The translations under genes and the position numbers were made by a program. Below the pieces are notes generated by a model. It ran no database searches. It was not told where the DNA came from and was given only the letters and a program-made list of their open reading frames with translations. Source: Crocodylus rhombifer (Eukaryota; Chordata; Crocodylia; Crocodylidae). From it: a DNA stretch of 64,000 nucleotides. The stretch is from contig JAVSML010001088.1 in the NCBI GenBank assembly GCA_038503035.1, forward strand, positions 651,196 to 715,195. Direction: 5' to 3'. Shown here piece by piece: positions 12,370-25,059 of this stretch (position 1 is its first letter; each line of letters opens with the position of its first letter).

Positions 12370-14295
12370 CTATACCCTCAACTTATTTCTGTTGTAATAG
12401 ATTCTTTATCAACACAAAATAGTACTGGGGGATGGGGTTTCAAATACATTAAGACTATAACCTCAACCTGTGTATTTTTTCTCATACATTATCTATACAT
12501 TGTGAAATGTAGCTAATAATCAGTAGCATAACCCACACTTAAAGGATGATGTGTTGCTTCCATCTCTGAATTGCTGTACTACATCTACACTGAATGTAAC
12601 AATTGTTGGTCTAGCTAACAGAGCTAAACTGTCCAATGTGGAGTTTTGGGGGCAGGACTTGGGGGAAAAAATGTGGCTTTATGATGGTACAATATATAAG
12701 TCCTGCTTTCTATTTTCTTTTTTTTTAAAAAAATAAATCAGTGAATAAATATCTTTAAAATCACATATTAAAATGAAAAAAAGTTAATAATAAACTTTTG
12801 TTGAGGCATAATTAATAACTGCAAATAAGAACTTCACCCTGGGTCATTTTCACACAGTTCAATGCCTTTTATTATAAGGTAGCAGATTTGAAGGTTGAAA
12901 GGTATGAAGTAAAGCATTTAGTGAAATCAGAGCCATCTTTTCTAAGGATGCCCTGTAGTTTCAGACTACTTGGAAACAATAGAAAATGCTGCGTAGAACT
13001 TTAGCAAAGGTACTGGTAACTTCAAACCCATTTTAACTTATGGGAAATCGCAATCGTCAGCATTCTCAATAAAGAGAAACTATGACTATAATAGAAAAGA
13101 TTTATTTACCTTTATTAATAACTTCCTTACAACCACATTTTATTAAGAGTATATTTAATGGTATTTAACTACATGGAAGGAACAGTTACTAACAAAAGTG
13201 TCCTAAGAAGTTTGGAAACTAAACATTTCTTGAAATCCAGTTAATTGCAACTTGCATATTAAGTAACATATTTCATTGAAAATAACCAAACCATCCAATT
13301 ACCCACAAATTACATGTTGTAAATTTGGGGAAGATAACACTTTTAATTGAAAACTTAGGAATTGAAATCCTTCGACAGAGTAAAACTAGAAGCCAACTTT
13401 AACAAAAACAGTAAAAACATCGCATATCTAAAATAATTATATTTCAAAATAAAGAATCAAGTCACTAAGCAAACTTCATTAAAGAGAGAGAGAAAACAAA
13501 GACATCATGAAAAAAGCCAATTACTGCTTGTAAATTATTGTACTTTAAGAGTGCTGAATCTAAAATACAAAAGCATCCTGTTCAAATACAGAATAAAAGA
13601 AATTCTGAACTGAACGCAAACCCACCCATCACAACAAAGTACTATGACAAACAAATTTACTAGTCCGAACAACCTTAAACACTTAGATTTCCCCAACCAC
13701 AACTACTATGAATTTAACTCCATCATCTCCCCCCTTTACAGAAAATAATAATATCTGTAATCAGTAACTTTCAATACCAACAAATTCTTACAACCAACTT
13801 TGAGAACCTAATTTTTTCCATACTTAAAATTCTTTTTATTTCATAATAAACTTGCTGTCTGGATCATCAGTGCTTTCGGTTTCTCAGGTCACTGTTGAAA
13901 GCGATCTGTTTTTTTCTGGCTGAATCATTTGAATAAATAATATTGAGCTGTCTGACTCGAAGTATTCATTACAGTCAGGCAGGCTGCAGAACTTAATCAG
14001 CAGCAGCAGATCAAATTTAGTCACTTCAGCAATGAAGGGGATGGTATTGTTTCCAAATCCTTTTTTTTAACTGTAAGAATTAGACTTGGCATTGTTCACA
14101 GATAGATGTCTTCCCAACCTCAGAGTACACTTACATCACCTAGTTTACATTATTTCCTCTATTATAGGCGGGTGGAGATCTATAGGTTTTTTTGCTATAA
14201 TTTCAGCATATGAATTATTTTTAGAAAATATACTATTATTTCTGTTTGCATATGGTGATGCTCTCCCATGAAAAATTGGGGTTATATCTGCAAAT
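12370..14295. other. Very AT-rich stretch, nothing firm
   Basis: Low-GC DNA with many A/T runs. The sub-block 13850-14060 is slightly richer and contains a CAGCAGCAG run (13999-14007) but no open frame or splice-bounded exon I can support. Confidence 0.4.
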
Positions 14296-14589
14296 GAGAA
14301 ATGCAGGGCCAATGTAACCACTCAGGTAACATAGAGAGCATCTGCATAGCAAATTGAAGGGAGCAGCAAAACTGGTGTGCAAACAGCTCACATGCTCAGC
14401 AGGGGCCACCTCGGGAGTCTGGGCATGTGCAGAAGTGAGCAGGGCAGCTCCTGCACTGCCAAGCCACTGCTCTAGGGCTCTGTCCGGTGCCCGCCCTCAC
14501 TAGGTCCCAGGTACATTACAAGGGAAGGTGGTAAAATACTGTTTACCTAGGGTGGCAAAAAAAACCCTTGCACCACACCTGGGGAAATG
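14296..14589. mobile_element. 278-bp hAT-like MITE with near-perfect 8-bp duplication
   Basis: The element proper is 14304-14581, starting CAGGGCCAATGTAACC and ending TTGCACCACACCTG (reverse complement CAGGTGTGGTGCAA). The flanks GAGAAATG (14296-14303) and GGGAAATG (14582-14589) match at 7 of 8. The sub-terminal text TTTACCTAGGGTGGCAAAAA near the right end recalls the 'CAGGGCCGGTGCAACC...GCCTAGGG' MITE class of reptile genomes. No coding sequence. Confidence 0.8.
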
Positions 14590-16560
14590 CTTAGGTAAAT
14601 AGCCAGATTTCAGTAAAATAAACCCAGGTGTGATTTGGAAAACTAAGAAGAAACTGAAGGCAATTCTGAGAGCAGGAGACTGTCCATTTTTATTCCAATT
14701 AAGTAGCCTCTAATAAAATACATATGAAAAAATCAACCCATTTACACAGTTATCTATACCTATTTCTTCTACTAGGAAAGGAGCCCATTTCTAACTGGAA
14801 ACAGCAAGTATGTTTTTCTCTGCTGACTGTTTTGGTTCTTATAAGATTAATGTTGAGTGGAGCAATGCCATGGCTAAAAATCTCTCACAATTCTCCCCAA
14901 GCTAACTTCCCAGTGTGCACTGCAAGCTGTAATCAGAACATGCACGGTTGGAAGTCAGTGCTCAAGGCACTTTAGTAGTTTAATCAATATATGTGCATTT
15001 TAAGTGAGTTATCTGCAGCAAGGATGGTGGTAAATTCCCAGACCTTATCAGGTTTGTAATGTTATCCTAAGCAAACAATAGAAAACAAAAATGTTTCTTC
15101 AATATTAGAAAAACAAGTGATATAGGAGAAATAATACATTCAGCTCATTCTGAAACAAGAGTCCGGAATATGTGGGAGATATATTGGTACTAGGTTTCCT
15201 CTGGATCCTCTATGAGTATGACTTGCGCACAGCATGAGCTGGGCAGTTTCAGCCAAAAGAATGCCTAATTACCACAAGTTGAGGATCATCAAGAATGTGA
15301 AGTCTGATCATATTGTAGTAGAGAGAAGTACACTGTAAAGTGTATGAAACACAATACTTGCATAAGTCTGTATAGCCATCTTCTCCTTGCACTGATGAGC
15401 AAAATGAAGGATGGCTCAAGGAACACAGAAAATTAATTTTGTGCCACTGGATCAAGGTAATCCAGGTTGGTAGCAGCAGCAAAGATTTTTCTACCTTTTA
15501 GGTTTTTAATTTGAAGTCTTAGACACCAGCCCTGATATTTAAATTACAATCCTTCCCAATCAGTCAGCTGGGAACAACATTACTAGCACTTTTAATGTTG
15601 TCAGACTTCCATAAGTCATTTTTTTTAATACAGTCTTAGGAAGCTGGACCAAACAAAAATGTGATTAACACTGATCTTCAATAATCATTTGCAAATAACT
15701 AGTACAGTAACATTTTGAGCATCTTGGTAACTTCCATTAAATGCAATAAAACAGAAGCTCTTATCTAATAAGTCTGGAATGAAAAGAAACAAAGAAATTT
15801 AACAGGTAAGTGATTTTTTCCCTAGCTTCTTGCATTCTGAAGCAGTAACATTTTGTATCAAGTGGGAGTATCATTTGACAACTGCCTGAAATTACTGTTT
15901 GCAGTTTCTGTGATGCCTGCAAGTCTGTTCTATGATGTTTGGCAAAGGAATAGATAAAGCCGAGGGAGCTGTCTTGCAAATATTTATTAAAAATATCTCC
16001 TCAGTTTTTCCATGAGAATTACACTGAAAGCATAGAGGAAGAGGATACTGATATGTCCTTTCCTGTTCCGTGTAACATTCTCTGATTACCATCTCGAGAA
16101 GGATTAGGCAGCCACTACAGTTCTCTTTCAGTGTTCATGTCCGATGACAAGTCTCAGATTAACATTCCTGCTATGGCAGTCCATGGGGAATTGTGGATAT
16201 TGAGATAATTTAAACTTCTTTAGAGTTCTTACATTCAAGGCAGAAAGGTCATGTCATGGGTTGAAGTAAAAACTGGTGATGCCTTGAACCCAAACTCTAG
16301 GTTCAGCCACACACTTTAATTTCTTGCCAGAAAGGTCTTATAGTTTGACCACCTTTCTTGCTAAAAACTTTTCTACTAAGAACAGATATTGAAATATAGA
16401 GGTCCCAGGGATATCTTCTTCAGCATTTAAAAAACAGTAAGTTTTTTGAGCCGTAAGTGCCAGTTTCAGACTTCCAAGGAATCAAGAACCAAACTCATTT
16501 GTCATCTGCCTTCAAAAAACACCACAATTGCTACCTAGATAAAGTATCATACCACATGGC
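14590..16560. other. AT-rich DNA, nothing firm
   Basis: Minus-strand open frames at 15249-15482, 15761-15979 and 15892-16092 are short and overlap without a domain. They could be untranslated-region-like unique sequence, but there is no direct support. Confidence 0.35.
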
Positions 16561-16568
16561 ATCTTTAC

Positions 16569-16877
16569 ACATGCTCTGGGATGTGAGGGAACTGCTTTAA
16601 TTAGAGCACTTCTGAGGAGTCGCTCTAATTAAAGCGCGAGCAATGTCTCATCTATTCAGCATCCCACACTTCAAAATGGCAACAGGGACTCTTTAACTGA
16701 AGTTATTCAACAAGCTTTAGTTAAAGCACCCCCAATGCCATTTTGAAGCATGGAGACTCTGAATACATGTGACACTGAGGCTGCTGGAGCGTGCTAATTA
16801 GTATGCTCCAGCAGACTCAATTAATTAATAAACTAACTGGAATGCATCAGAGCAGGTGCCAGGCATGTGCATAGGTA
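16569..16877. mobile_element. Candidate MITE with nested palindromes
   Basis: The left end ACACATGCTCTGG and right end (other strand) GCACATGCCTGGC form short imperfect terminal repeats. Inside lie self-complementary units: GCTTTAATTAGAGC around 16597, CGCTCTAATTAAAGCG around 16621, and CTGGAGC...GCTCCAG around 16785-16812. No clear duplication was found. Similar GCTTTAATTA/AATTAAAGC units recur at about 32100-32260. Confidence 0.45.
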
Positions 16878-16884
16878 CCCAGAG

Positions 16885-17340
16885 TCATTTCTCTTGAAGT
16901 CTAATGGAACTAACATACAAGGAAACTGAGCAAATATGACATGCTGGCCTCCAACTGAAAGGTTTTGGAATACAAAAATAACTTTCAGAAAAATCTGTTT
17001 TTCTGTATTGTACTATCAAGCTAGCAATGGTGACATATATTAAATTCATTGTAAACAAATAGAAGAAAAATATAACCAGTCTGGAACCAACTACTGGAAT
17101 TATTTATTTAGACCAAGATCCTAATAAGACCTTAGACACCTAAGCTATGTCTTAGGCAGAATTTAGTCACCTAAATCAAAAACTGAATCTAAAGCCCTCA
17201 ACACGTCTGTTCCTTAACACTGGAGGCACCTAGTTTCATACTTACCTCAGTTTTCCATCTTAAAGTATGCCAGATACACACCTAAAATCCTCTCCTGCAC
17301 AAAAGCCAGGAACACCCCAGTCTTGAGCACCTTGGTACCT
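16885..17340. other. AT-rich DNA, nothing recognised
   Basis: No feature supported in this stretch. Confidence 0.4.
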
Positions 17341-17343
17341 GGA

Positions 17344-17840
17344 GGATCATAAGAAAGTGGGACTGGAAGAGACCACATGAGGCCATCTAGTCTAACCGCC
17401 TGCTCAAATCAGGATCATACCTGATTAGCCATCACAGACAAGTGTCTCACCTGCTCTTGAACATTTCCAGGGATGGATATTCCACAGCTTCTCTAGATAG
17501 TCTGCTCCAAAATGTGACCGCCCTCATAGTAAAAAATTCTTTCTAATCTCCAACCTAAATTTCCTCTGCTACAGAGGCCACGTCTCCTAGTACTGTCCCC
17601 CATAGCCACAGAGACCAAATTAGCTCCATCTTCTTTATACCCACCCCATCAGGTATCTGAAAATCGTTATCATATCTCCTCTCAGCCATTCTTCTCTAGA
17701 CTAAATAAACCTAGCTCTTTCAACACTTCCTCATAAATTGTGTTTCCCAGGCCTTTAATCATTTTTGTCCCTCTCCAATGGACACTTAACAGTCTGTCCA
17801 CATCTTCCTTGAAGTGTGGTACCCAAAACTGGCCCAAAAT
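17344..17840 (-). mobile_element. CR1 LINE 3' region, antisense
   Basis: Starts with GGATCATAAGAAAGTGGGAC and continues GGAAGAGACCACATGAGGCC ATCTAGTC, the reverse complement of a CR1 3' end. The following 'TTCTTTCTAATCTCCAACC', 'CATATCTCCTCTCAGCC' and 'CTTCCTTGAAGTGTGGTACC' phrases are standard antisense CR1 text. About 500 bp, diverged, no coding capacity. Confidence 0.85.
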
Positions 17841-18047
17841 TGGACTTATTCCTAAAATTCAGTGAGAATCTAGAAAACAGGCTCTCCTCAACCATGCATT
17901 TCCTTATTATATTTTCTTTTAGGACACCTAGTATATCAGACTTCACTCAAAAGGCAGTGGTAGAGGCTTTCTTTTACAACAGGAAAGGAGTAAGATATTG
18001 CTGTTTCCACACCCCTTTCATACTCTCTCTCTCTCTGGTTTCACAAG

Positions 18048-19044
18048 GGCATTGTGACAGGGTGCGACCTAGGGGTGCCGTGAACTCCCCTAGCATCCCC
18101 TACCATGCCAAGTTGGTGTCAACGCACCCTCACCATCTCACCCGCCACGTCTTTGATGTTCTTAGTGTTTAGGAGAGGCTGCCTTTTCTGTCTACGTTGA
18201 CACGATGCCCTGGTGCATCTTGGCCAATGCTCTGTCCTGGTTGCCCCGGTGCACTCTAGCCTTAGGGCTACACGTGGCTCCTACCACCCCGATACCATGC
18301 CCCAAGCCTCACAGATGTACCAGACATTGTCTAGTCAATTCTCTTCTCTTGGCACCCTCGCGAATGCCCCCTGGCTCGCCTCTGGGGCTTCTCGCTGCCC
18401 CCTCTCGCCTCTGGGCTTCTGGCAGTTACCTGCACCCCACGGACACTCCCTAGCTTCTCTCGCGATTCCCGCCCACACTGGGGCCTCCCACAATCGAGGC
18501 TCAGGTGGCCGTAACTGTGCCTGGCCCCCCAGACCCCCTTCTCGGGTCTTGCGCCCCACTGATGCCAGGAACCCCCATGCTACTGTGGAGCACCTATGAG
18601 GCCTCCTCCAACCCCTACAGCCTCACCCAGTCCTCCGGTTTAACAACAAACAACAAAAGCAATAATGCGAGCCCATCGGCTACAACTCAAAACTCAGCCT
18701 CCTGGCTAAGACCTAACTTTAAAACAAATGTTCTCTAACCCACACACCATATCACTAGTGGTTTATACCTCTAGGCTTTTCTCTTTTTCCCCTTTTCAGG
18801 GTCAAACTCTTTTCCTTAATCTGAACATGCTCCTTCAGTCCAGCTGCCGGTTGTGAGACAGAGAGAGGGCAAGGGCACCCACAGCCTCCTGTCTGTGTTT
18901 TATGGTGGTCAGCCCTGCCCCTTCTGGTCAGCTGACCCACCAGGTGCTGGCTCTTAGCTCCTCCTGGGTGCCCCTAGCAACCAGCACCTGAGCCCATACA
19001 GCTGCTTTTCAGTAGCAGGCATCTTAGTGCCCTGCTACAGGCCT
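18048..19044. mobile_element. Probable solo LTR, 987 bp
   Basis: The element proper is 18053-19039. It begins TGTGACAGGG and ends CCCTGCTACA, so it has the TG...CA ends of an LTR and an imperfect 10-bp terminal inverted repeat. The flanking pentamers GGCAT (18048-18052) and GGCCT (19040-19044) agree at 4 of 5. The interior is GC-rich, unlike its surroundings, and lacks any gag/pol-like frame, a primer-binding site or a second LTR, so this is a solitary LTR left by recombination. Orientation is not determined. The likely source is an endogenous retrovirus or another LTR retrotransposon; the family is not identified. Open frames at 18205-18738 have no domain. Confidence 0.6.
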
Positions 19045-22000
19045 ACAACTACCTTAACTACAACAGCCTTTTCATACATCCCCAAAATATAAGAGAACAA
19101 TATTCAGTAATATCTGTGTGAACCTGTCTTCCCCACATCCCAGGTTAGTGACAACAGAACTATTCTATAAAATAACTTCCCCCTCTGTTCTAAAAGAAAA
19201 GAGTGATCCTTGCTCTAATTTTTTTTAAAGGAAGGGCTTAAGCATCAACTACCCTCCAGCAAGGCTTTAGGACTATGAATCCTGAGTATATACATCTCCC
19301 AATAACTGACTGAAGTAAATAAATCGCTCCCCACACTGGGATTTAACAGAAGACCTTGTTTTTAGTTTTCACCTACTGGTTAGCTAGGTTACTACCTACT
19401 CAACTGGCAGCTTCCAAGTCATCTCACTGGTTATTTTGGATCCTATTCTGAATCATGTAACTCTCTCCATGAAGTGTACAGGCACCTAAATAATGGTTCT
19501 GGATTATACTCGTTACACATAATAGTTATACATGACAAAGCTAACTGCTACAACACTAAAATCCCTATTTTAATCTAAGCCATGCTGATTACGCTGTAGG
19601 ATATAATGTGTAAATATCAAGAAAGGAATGACTCTTCCATCAAGTAGTTTATATAGCAACTGCACTATGTAACTATATAAGTTAACTGGAATTTGTAATG
19701 AATTTCAAATTTTTGGATCCTTTTAATCTATAGAAATATGCCGAATACCATAAACCTTCATGAAATAACCTTACAATAACATAATAATAAATGCTACTTC
19801 TTTTGTGATGCTAGGTAATACATGTAATGGTCAGAGGTTAATTCAGATAAAACGCAGATTTTTGGAAAACTAAGACCCTATGCTAAATATCTTTCCTGTT
19901 TATTTTTGCCTGGCATATTTTACAATGTGTTCATCTGTAAGTAAAGTAGTGAAAGGAAGGTCAGAATCACCTTGGACTGAGTCACACATGCAAACCATAA
20001 AAACCTGCTTTGGTCAGCTTTAACCTGTTTATTGGCCCCACTGAAACCATTTATTGGTTTCTCATTAAAGAATCAGTCTAACTTGCTCATTTGACTAGAG
20101 GTAAATGTGACTTTTCTTAGAACAGTCAGAGCATTTAAGGAACATAAGTGCTTCTTCAATCTAAAGGAAATCCATGATGAAGATGCGTCAAACAATATGC
20201 ATATAACTATGAACTCCACTTGAGTTAATATGGCTTAATCATATTGAGCAAGAGCATCAAAAACATAAGGTAACACCTAAAAAATAAGGAAGAGTTTAAG
20301 CTGACTGTTTGAAATTGAACTTGAGATCTTTTGAATAACAACCATACACTGTTAACAGTACAATAAAGAGAGCAGTCAGGGTACAAGTTACAATTCTTAA
20401 TGAAAATATAAAAATAGTATTCGAATCGGCATTCAGACAAGCTGTCTTTTAAAGTTGTTAAACCCTGGGCATCTAAAAACCAGAAAGAAGTTTATTTTAA
20501 AATTTAACTACGTTTATTATTGTTCAAGTTTTTCTAATTAGTCCTGGGTGATAAGAAATGTTGTTTCCATCTGAGTGCAAATAAACACACATACAAGAAA
20601 AGCAATTGATTCAGATATTCTCTGTTGACAGTATTCACAGAAAGCTTTTCTGTTATAAAAATATTAATGAAGTAACAGTGTTTCGCACAGACATTTGCTA
20701 CTGTCTACTTCACTTGTAAATACATTTTAAATGAGCTAATTGAGACTGCACAGATTTGCAAGTGTTGTTGCTTTTCCTCCAACATTTATTCACAATTCAA
20801 ATCTTAAAATAGATCATCTTCTGCATTCTGGGTCTAATCTATGAATACAGCATTTAACACACATTGTTTGAGCATCTGGAAATCTAAAAATCTCCTAAAC
20901 AGCCCATCCCCCTAAATATATGATTAGAGAATAAATTTAAAACTTGCTCATAGCAGTGGTTTTAAACAATGTGCTGTATATTACAAGTATCATTTTCTTT
21001 TACATAATGCTTTTTGTTTTTTTCCAGTCTTCCTTAATTATACTTAATATGATAAACTGACCTGCAAAAAAAAAAAAAAAAAAAAATTTTCATGAGTGGA
21101 TTAATCTACTGAAATTTTATTTTTTCATAAAATCATTCTTTAAGAGATTTGGTATTTTGCCTATATTGTCACCAGACTGAATTATGGAACAGATTCTCAG
21201 TTACATCCTGTGGGGGGTTTTGATTACGTGCCATTTTGGGAGCATTAACATCTCTTATTCCAAGTTATTAGCCCAAAACCAAAATTCACCTAGTTTGCAG
21301 CCCTATTATTCTTGTAAGATATCATAGATGTTTATTCTTAAAGAACACTTGTATAAAAAAATAAGACATTGGATTATAAAACTATGGCATTTGTATTACT
21401 ATACTATTGCTAGGATAACAGTGATATAGGATATGACAGAAATCTCATTTAGGATTTCATAGCAAGAATATGACATGAAGTCTATTTATATTTTCCTCAC
21501 TAGGATTGCTTCTTAAGATGCATCTCACTTGCATGATGGCATCTGGATCAAGATCACACAACTCAACTACAAAAATTAAGGAGTGAAACATAAATTGCAT
21601 GAATTAATAGAATTTTAATCATTCAACATGTACTGTACAGTATAAGGATTTAAGGCGAAAGGACAAACTAATCAATTTCAAACATCATGATAGCACAGTT
21701 GAAAAGGCATTCAGCTAGTTCTACAAATTATATTCTGGAAAATCAGTGCCTGATACACCAAGAACTGCTGTGTGATCTAACATCTAGTGAAAAATGATTC
21801 TTTAAATATTAGAAAGAATTCATTATCATTCTATTTACTGCTTCCTCAGAACCCCATGAACAAACTGCTTTTCAAATGTGTTCCAGTGATAACTACTATA
21901 CTTCTGTAGCATTAAAAAGTCTCAAAGTACAATTAACACTAATTATGCCTCTATAACCCATTTAAGTTAAGCAAGTATAAGCAACCATATAAAATGAGAC

Positions 22001-22710
22001 AAGGAATATTAAGAAAAACCATCTTCTACCAGTTTCAGTCATAAACAGATTTAAAGATAATTTAGGGAAAGCAACCCCCCACTCTTTGAAACTAACTAAA
22101 AATTTAACACAATCCCAAGGTTAGTTTATATTTTTTAATACCCCATTTGCTGACATTACATATGAAATCTTAGAGAAAGACTTTCATTTCTCAATAGAAT
22201 TATCTGATAATTACAAAAATGTAGGATAACAATATGCTATGATTAAATATAAATAATTAGGATGAAAACAAATGTGCTCATTCCATAATATATAATGCTT
22301 GATAAATTACATTTTCAAAAGAATATTAATGTTACTCATTCCTGGACCAACTAAAGTTACTGGAATTTTGAATACAGAATGTTGCTTAAGTTGTTATTGC
22401 AGGTAATGTGTCTGTGATTTTGTTTAATATGCAATACATTCCCAGTCTGGATACTACATCCTGCTCTAGAACAGGATGGATTTGATTATATAACACTTCC
22501 CCAACTCTATACTTCTATAGGCCTTCTCTTCTGACAGTCCACCATTACAGGAAAATTTGAAGTATGAGGTGTTCTGCATTTTCATATTCAAAAGCACAGC
22601 CACATAGAAATAAATAAATATACAAATATAAATATAAAATAAACATACAAAGAAATCTTAGCACTCTAAACAAAGACATTATTTCATAACAAGCCTCAAA
22701 CAGACATTCA
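19045..22710. other. Long AT-rich stretch without recognisable features
   Basis: About 3.7 kb of AT-rich sequence. The only structured item is the A-run listed separately. The minus-strand frame 20225-20440 has no domain. Confidence 0.45.
21066..21086. repeat. A21 homopolymer run
   Basis: Twenty-one consecutive A followed by TTTT. No retroposed sequence with a duplication could be recognised next to it. Confidence 0.9.
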
Positions 22711-22714
22711 TTTC

Positions 22715-22756
22715 TAGTGGTGGAAAATTCCCATTTCTGGGAAATTTCCACCACTA
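22715..22756. repeat. 18-bp stem hairpin (6-nt loop)
   Basis: TAGTGGTGGAAAATTCCC (22715-22732) is complementary at 17 of 18 positions to GGGAAATTTCCACCACTA (22739-22756), with loop ATTTCT. The TAGTGGTGG ends suggest a hAT-like foldback element reduced to its terminal repeats, though no duplication is evident. Confidence 0.7.
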
Positions 22757-22782
22757 CAAATCTATGAGAAAGGAAGTAGTAC

Positions 22783-23147
22783 AGGGGTTCTCATCCTGCA
22801 GCTGCCCCTCTCTGCGCTGTTCTCATAAACAAAGTGTGCCCCGGTGGCTGGCAGGACATGGCAGTGGCAGGAGCACAGCAGCGATAAGTGGAAGCTCCCA
22901 CTGACACTTCCAGCACTGTCAGCGGCAGAGGGTGGGGTGGTGAGCGCCAACCATAGGTCGGCAACCACCCACAAATACCGCTGGCAGCAGCAATTGTGGC
23001 CCACCCGCAGACACTGCTAGCAGTATCGGCAGCGGGGTGGCAAGTGGCAACTACCTGCAGGCGCTGCCAACAGTGTCAGCAGCGCCTTTTTGTACAGGGT
23101 GCACCACTACACTCAGGGGGTGCACGTGCACCCATGTGCACCCCCTA
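22783..23147. repeat. GC-rich interspersed repeat with internal ~50-100-bp sub-repeats
   Basis: A GC-rich block in AT-rich surroundings. It contains repeated 'GGCARCAAC...CAGGCGCTGCCAACAGTG'-like units (22930-23080) and ends in the near-palindrome GGGGGTGCACGTGCAC...GTGCACCCCCTA (23116-23147), the same terminus as bases 46-77. The left boundary is uncertain: CAGGGGTTCTCATCCTGCAG at 22783 looks like a Charlie-type hAT terminus and may belong to a second element. Open frames through the block reflect composition only. Confidence 0.55.
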
Positions 23148-23149
23148 TT

Positions 23150-24090
23150 TGTCTCCCCTCCCTGCTCTTCATACCTTCCCCAGACTGGAGAGAAGTCTAG
23201 AGAAGGCATAGGGAGCAGTGGCTGCTCCACTCCCTGCTAAATCAATTCACAGTCTGAGAAGCAGGCAGGAAAGCAGAGATCCACTCTTCCACTCTGGCAA
23301 CAAAGTAGAGCAAAGCGCAGCTTCTCCACTTCCCTCCAATACCATTCAAGGAAGGGATTGGAGGAGCCACTGAAGTTCCCAGTCTGCTCTATGGCTAAGG
23401 CTGGACCAGACCAGAAAGGGAGTGTACAAGCATTCATTCTTAAAGGACAGTTTCTCTTGCAAGGGAAATCTTCCAGGTTGACACCTAAAAGTTCCTTCTC
23501 CCAGCAGAGGCATATTTCCCTGAGAGAAACTGAATGAATGCTTGCAGCTTCTACCTAGAGATAATGTGGTTTTTCTGGTAGAAACATAATGCCTGTACAT
23601 GGCCATTATACCCTTGGCAGTTTAATAAACTTTCCAGGTTTTCTACAACCCAACAGTCACATCATATTGTTAAGACTACATATTACCGTATTTAAGCAAA
23701 ATGAGAAAGCACTATTAAAGCTATGGCAGCCATTATGGTTCAATCCTAAATTCTTCTATGTTACTTTTTACTTTACACACCTATTTTAGCAGACTTTCAA
23801 GATCAGTATCTATTACGCTAGGATGGGAATGGCAATGGCAATGTAACTTACTGGTACATTATTAATTCATTACACCCGTGGCAATTTAATGAGATTCCTA
23901 TTAGAATGACATGCATGAATATCATATTAATAAAAAACAAAACTGCCTCTACACAACTGTAATGAAGTCTAGAAAACTTTGTGAAAACACAAATTCAAAT
24001 AAAAATAAATTTTGAAATGTAGTATTAAATAAACCTAAACTGTCATATTTCAAAACTTTTTCCTAAAACAGAAAGACCTTAGCCATATCG
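23150..24090. other. No recognisable feature
   Basis: Short open frames at 23237-23437, 23346-23606 (minus) and 23589-23789 (plus) show no domain. Sequence returns to AT-rich after about 23600. Confidence 0.4.
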
Positions 24091-24094
24091 ATGC

Positions 24095-25050
24095 AAGTTT
24101 CAAAATAAGGCCTGCAGGCCATGTACAGCTCACCAGGAATTCCATCCAGCCTGTGGGACCCTTCCATAAGCCCTCTGTAAGCCCTGACCCTCACTGCCTC
24201 TCTGCAAGCAACCAGCTTCTGCACCTGACCCACATCTAACCCTGTGCTAGGGGATGCTACAGACAAGAAGCCTTTGCCTGGCAGAGGCTTTTCCAGGCCA
24301 CACCATGTCCGTTTCCAGCCTCCCTGGCTGAGACCCTGGAATTGCAGGTGAGGGCCTACCATGCAGGGGCCAGGGACTCCTTCTGAGGGAAAGGGGAGGA
24401 AGCACGGGGAGATGGGCACTATGGGGCCAAGCTGAGCTGGCCCCACACAATGCAGCAGCACAGGAACCATGCACACTGCCAGGTGGGGTGACCCCGCATG
24501 CTGCTGCCATGTGCAGCCGGGGACTTGGGTTGGAGTACTACTGGGCTGGGTGGATGCTGCCAACATCTGTAGCTGGGAACTCAGGCAGGAGTGCCATTGG
24601 GCCAAATGAGACTGACCCTGCACACTGCTGCCATCTTCAGCCAGCAACTGGAAGCATGGGGAGCTGTGCTTTATGGGGCCGGGTGGGGCTGGCCCTGCTT
24701 GCTGCCACCACAGGGAGTTTCAGGGACTCTCACACTCCAGGGACTCCAAGTACCTCCCTGCCTTCCACCACACACACACACCTCCTCCCACACACCTTAC
24801 CCCCTGCCGTAATCCTAACATGCACCCATACTATCCCACAGCCCCCATACACACTCCCAGCCCCCTACCATAACCCCACATCCCCCACACATGCTACCAC
24901 ATTCCCTCAGCTTCCCATCCCCCACCATCCCTCCAAAACATATCCACACCCTCCCACAGCACCCCCATACACTCCCACCCCCACTACATATCCTGCACCA
25001 TACCCCTCCACACCCCACCATACACAATATACAAGAGTAAGACTGCATTT
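24095..25050. repeat. GC-rich interspersed repeat with C/A-rich simple-sequence tail
   Basis: From about 24095 the DNA becomes GC-rich with repeated 'CTGCTGCCAT...GGGCTGG..TGG' sub-units (24415-24690). It passes into a purely C/A/T pyrimidine-biased stretch of imperfect CACACACC and CCCACAC units (24765-25030). Open frames of up to 195 codons occur on both strands because stop codons are rare in this composition; they show no domain. Probably a non-autonomous transposon plus a microsatellite; termini not identified. Confidence 0.45.
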
Positions 25051-25059
25051 TGAGCTATT

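Noticed and set aside
15249..16092. Cluster of minus-strand short open frames as possible exons
   Set aside because: No consensus splice sites in matching phase and no domain.
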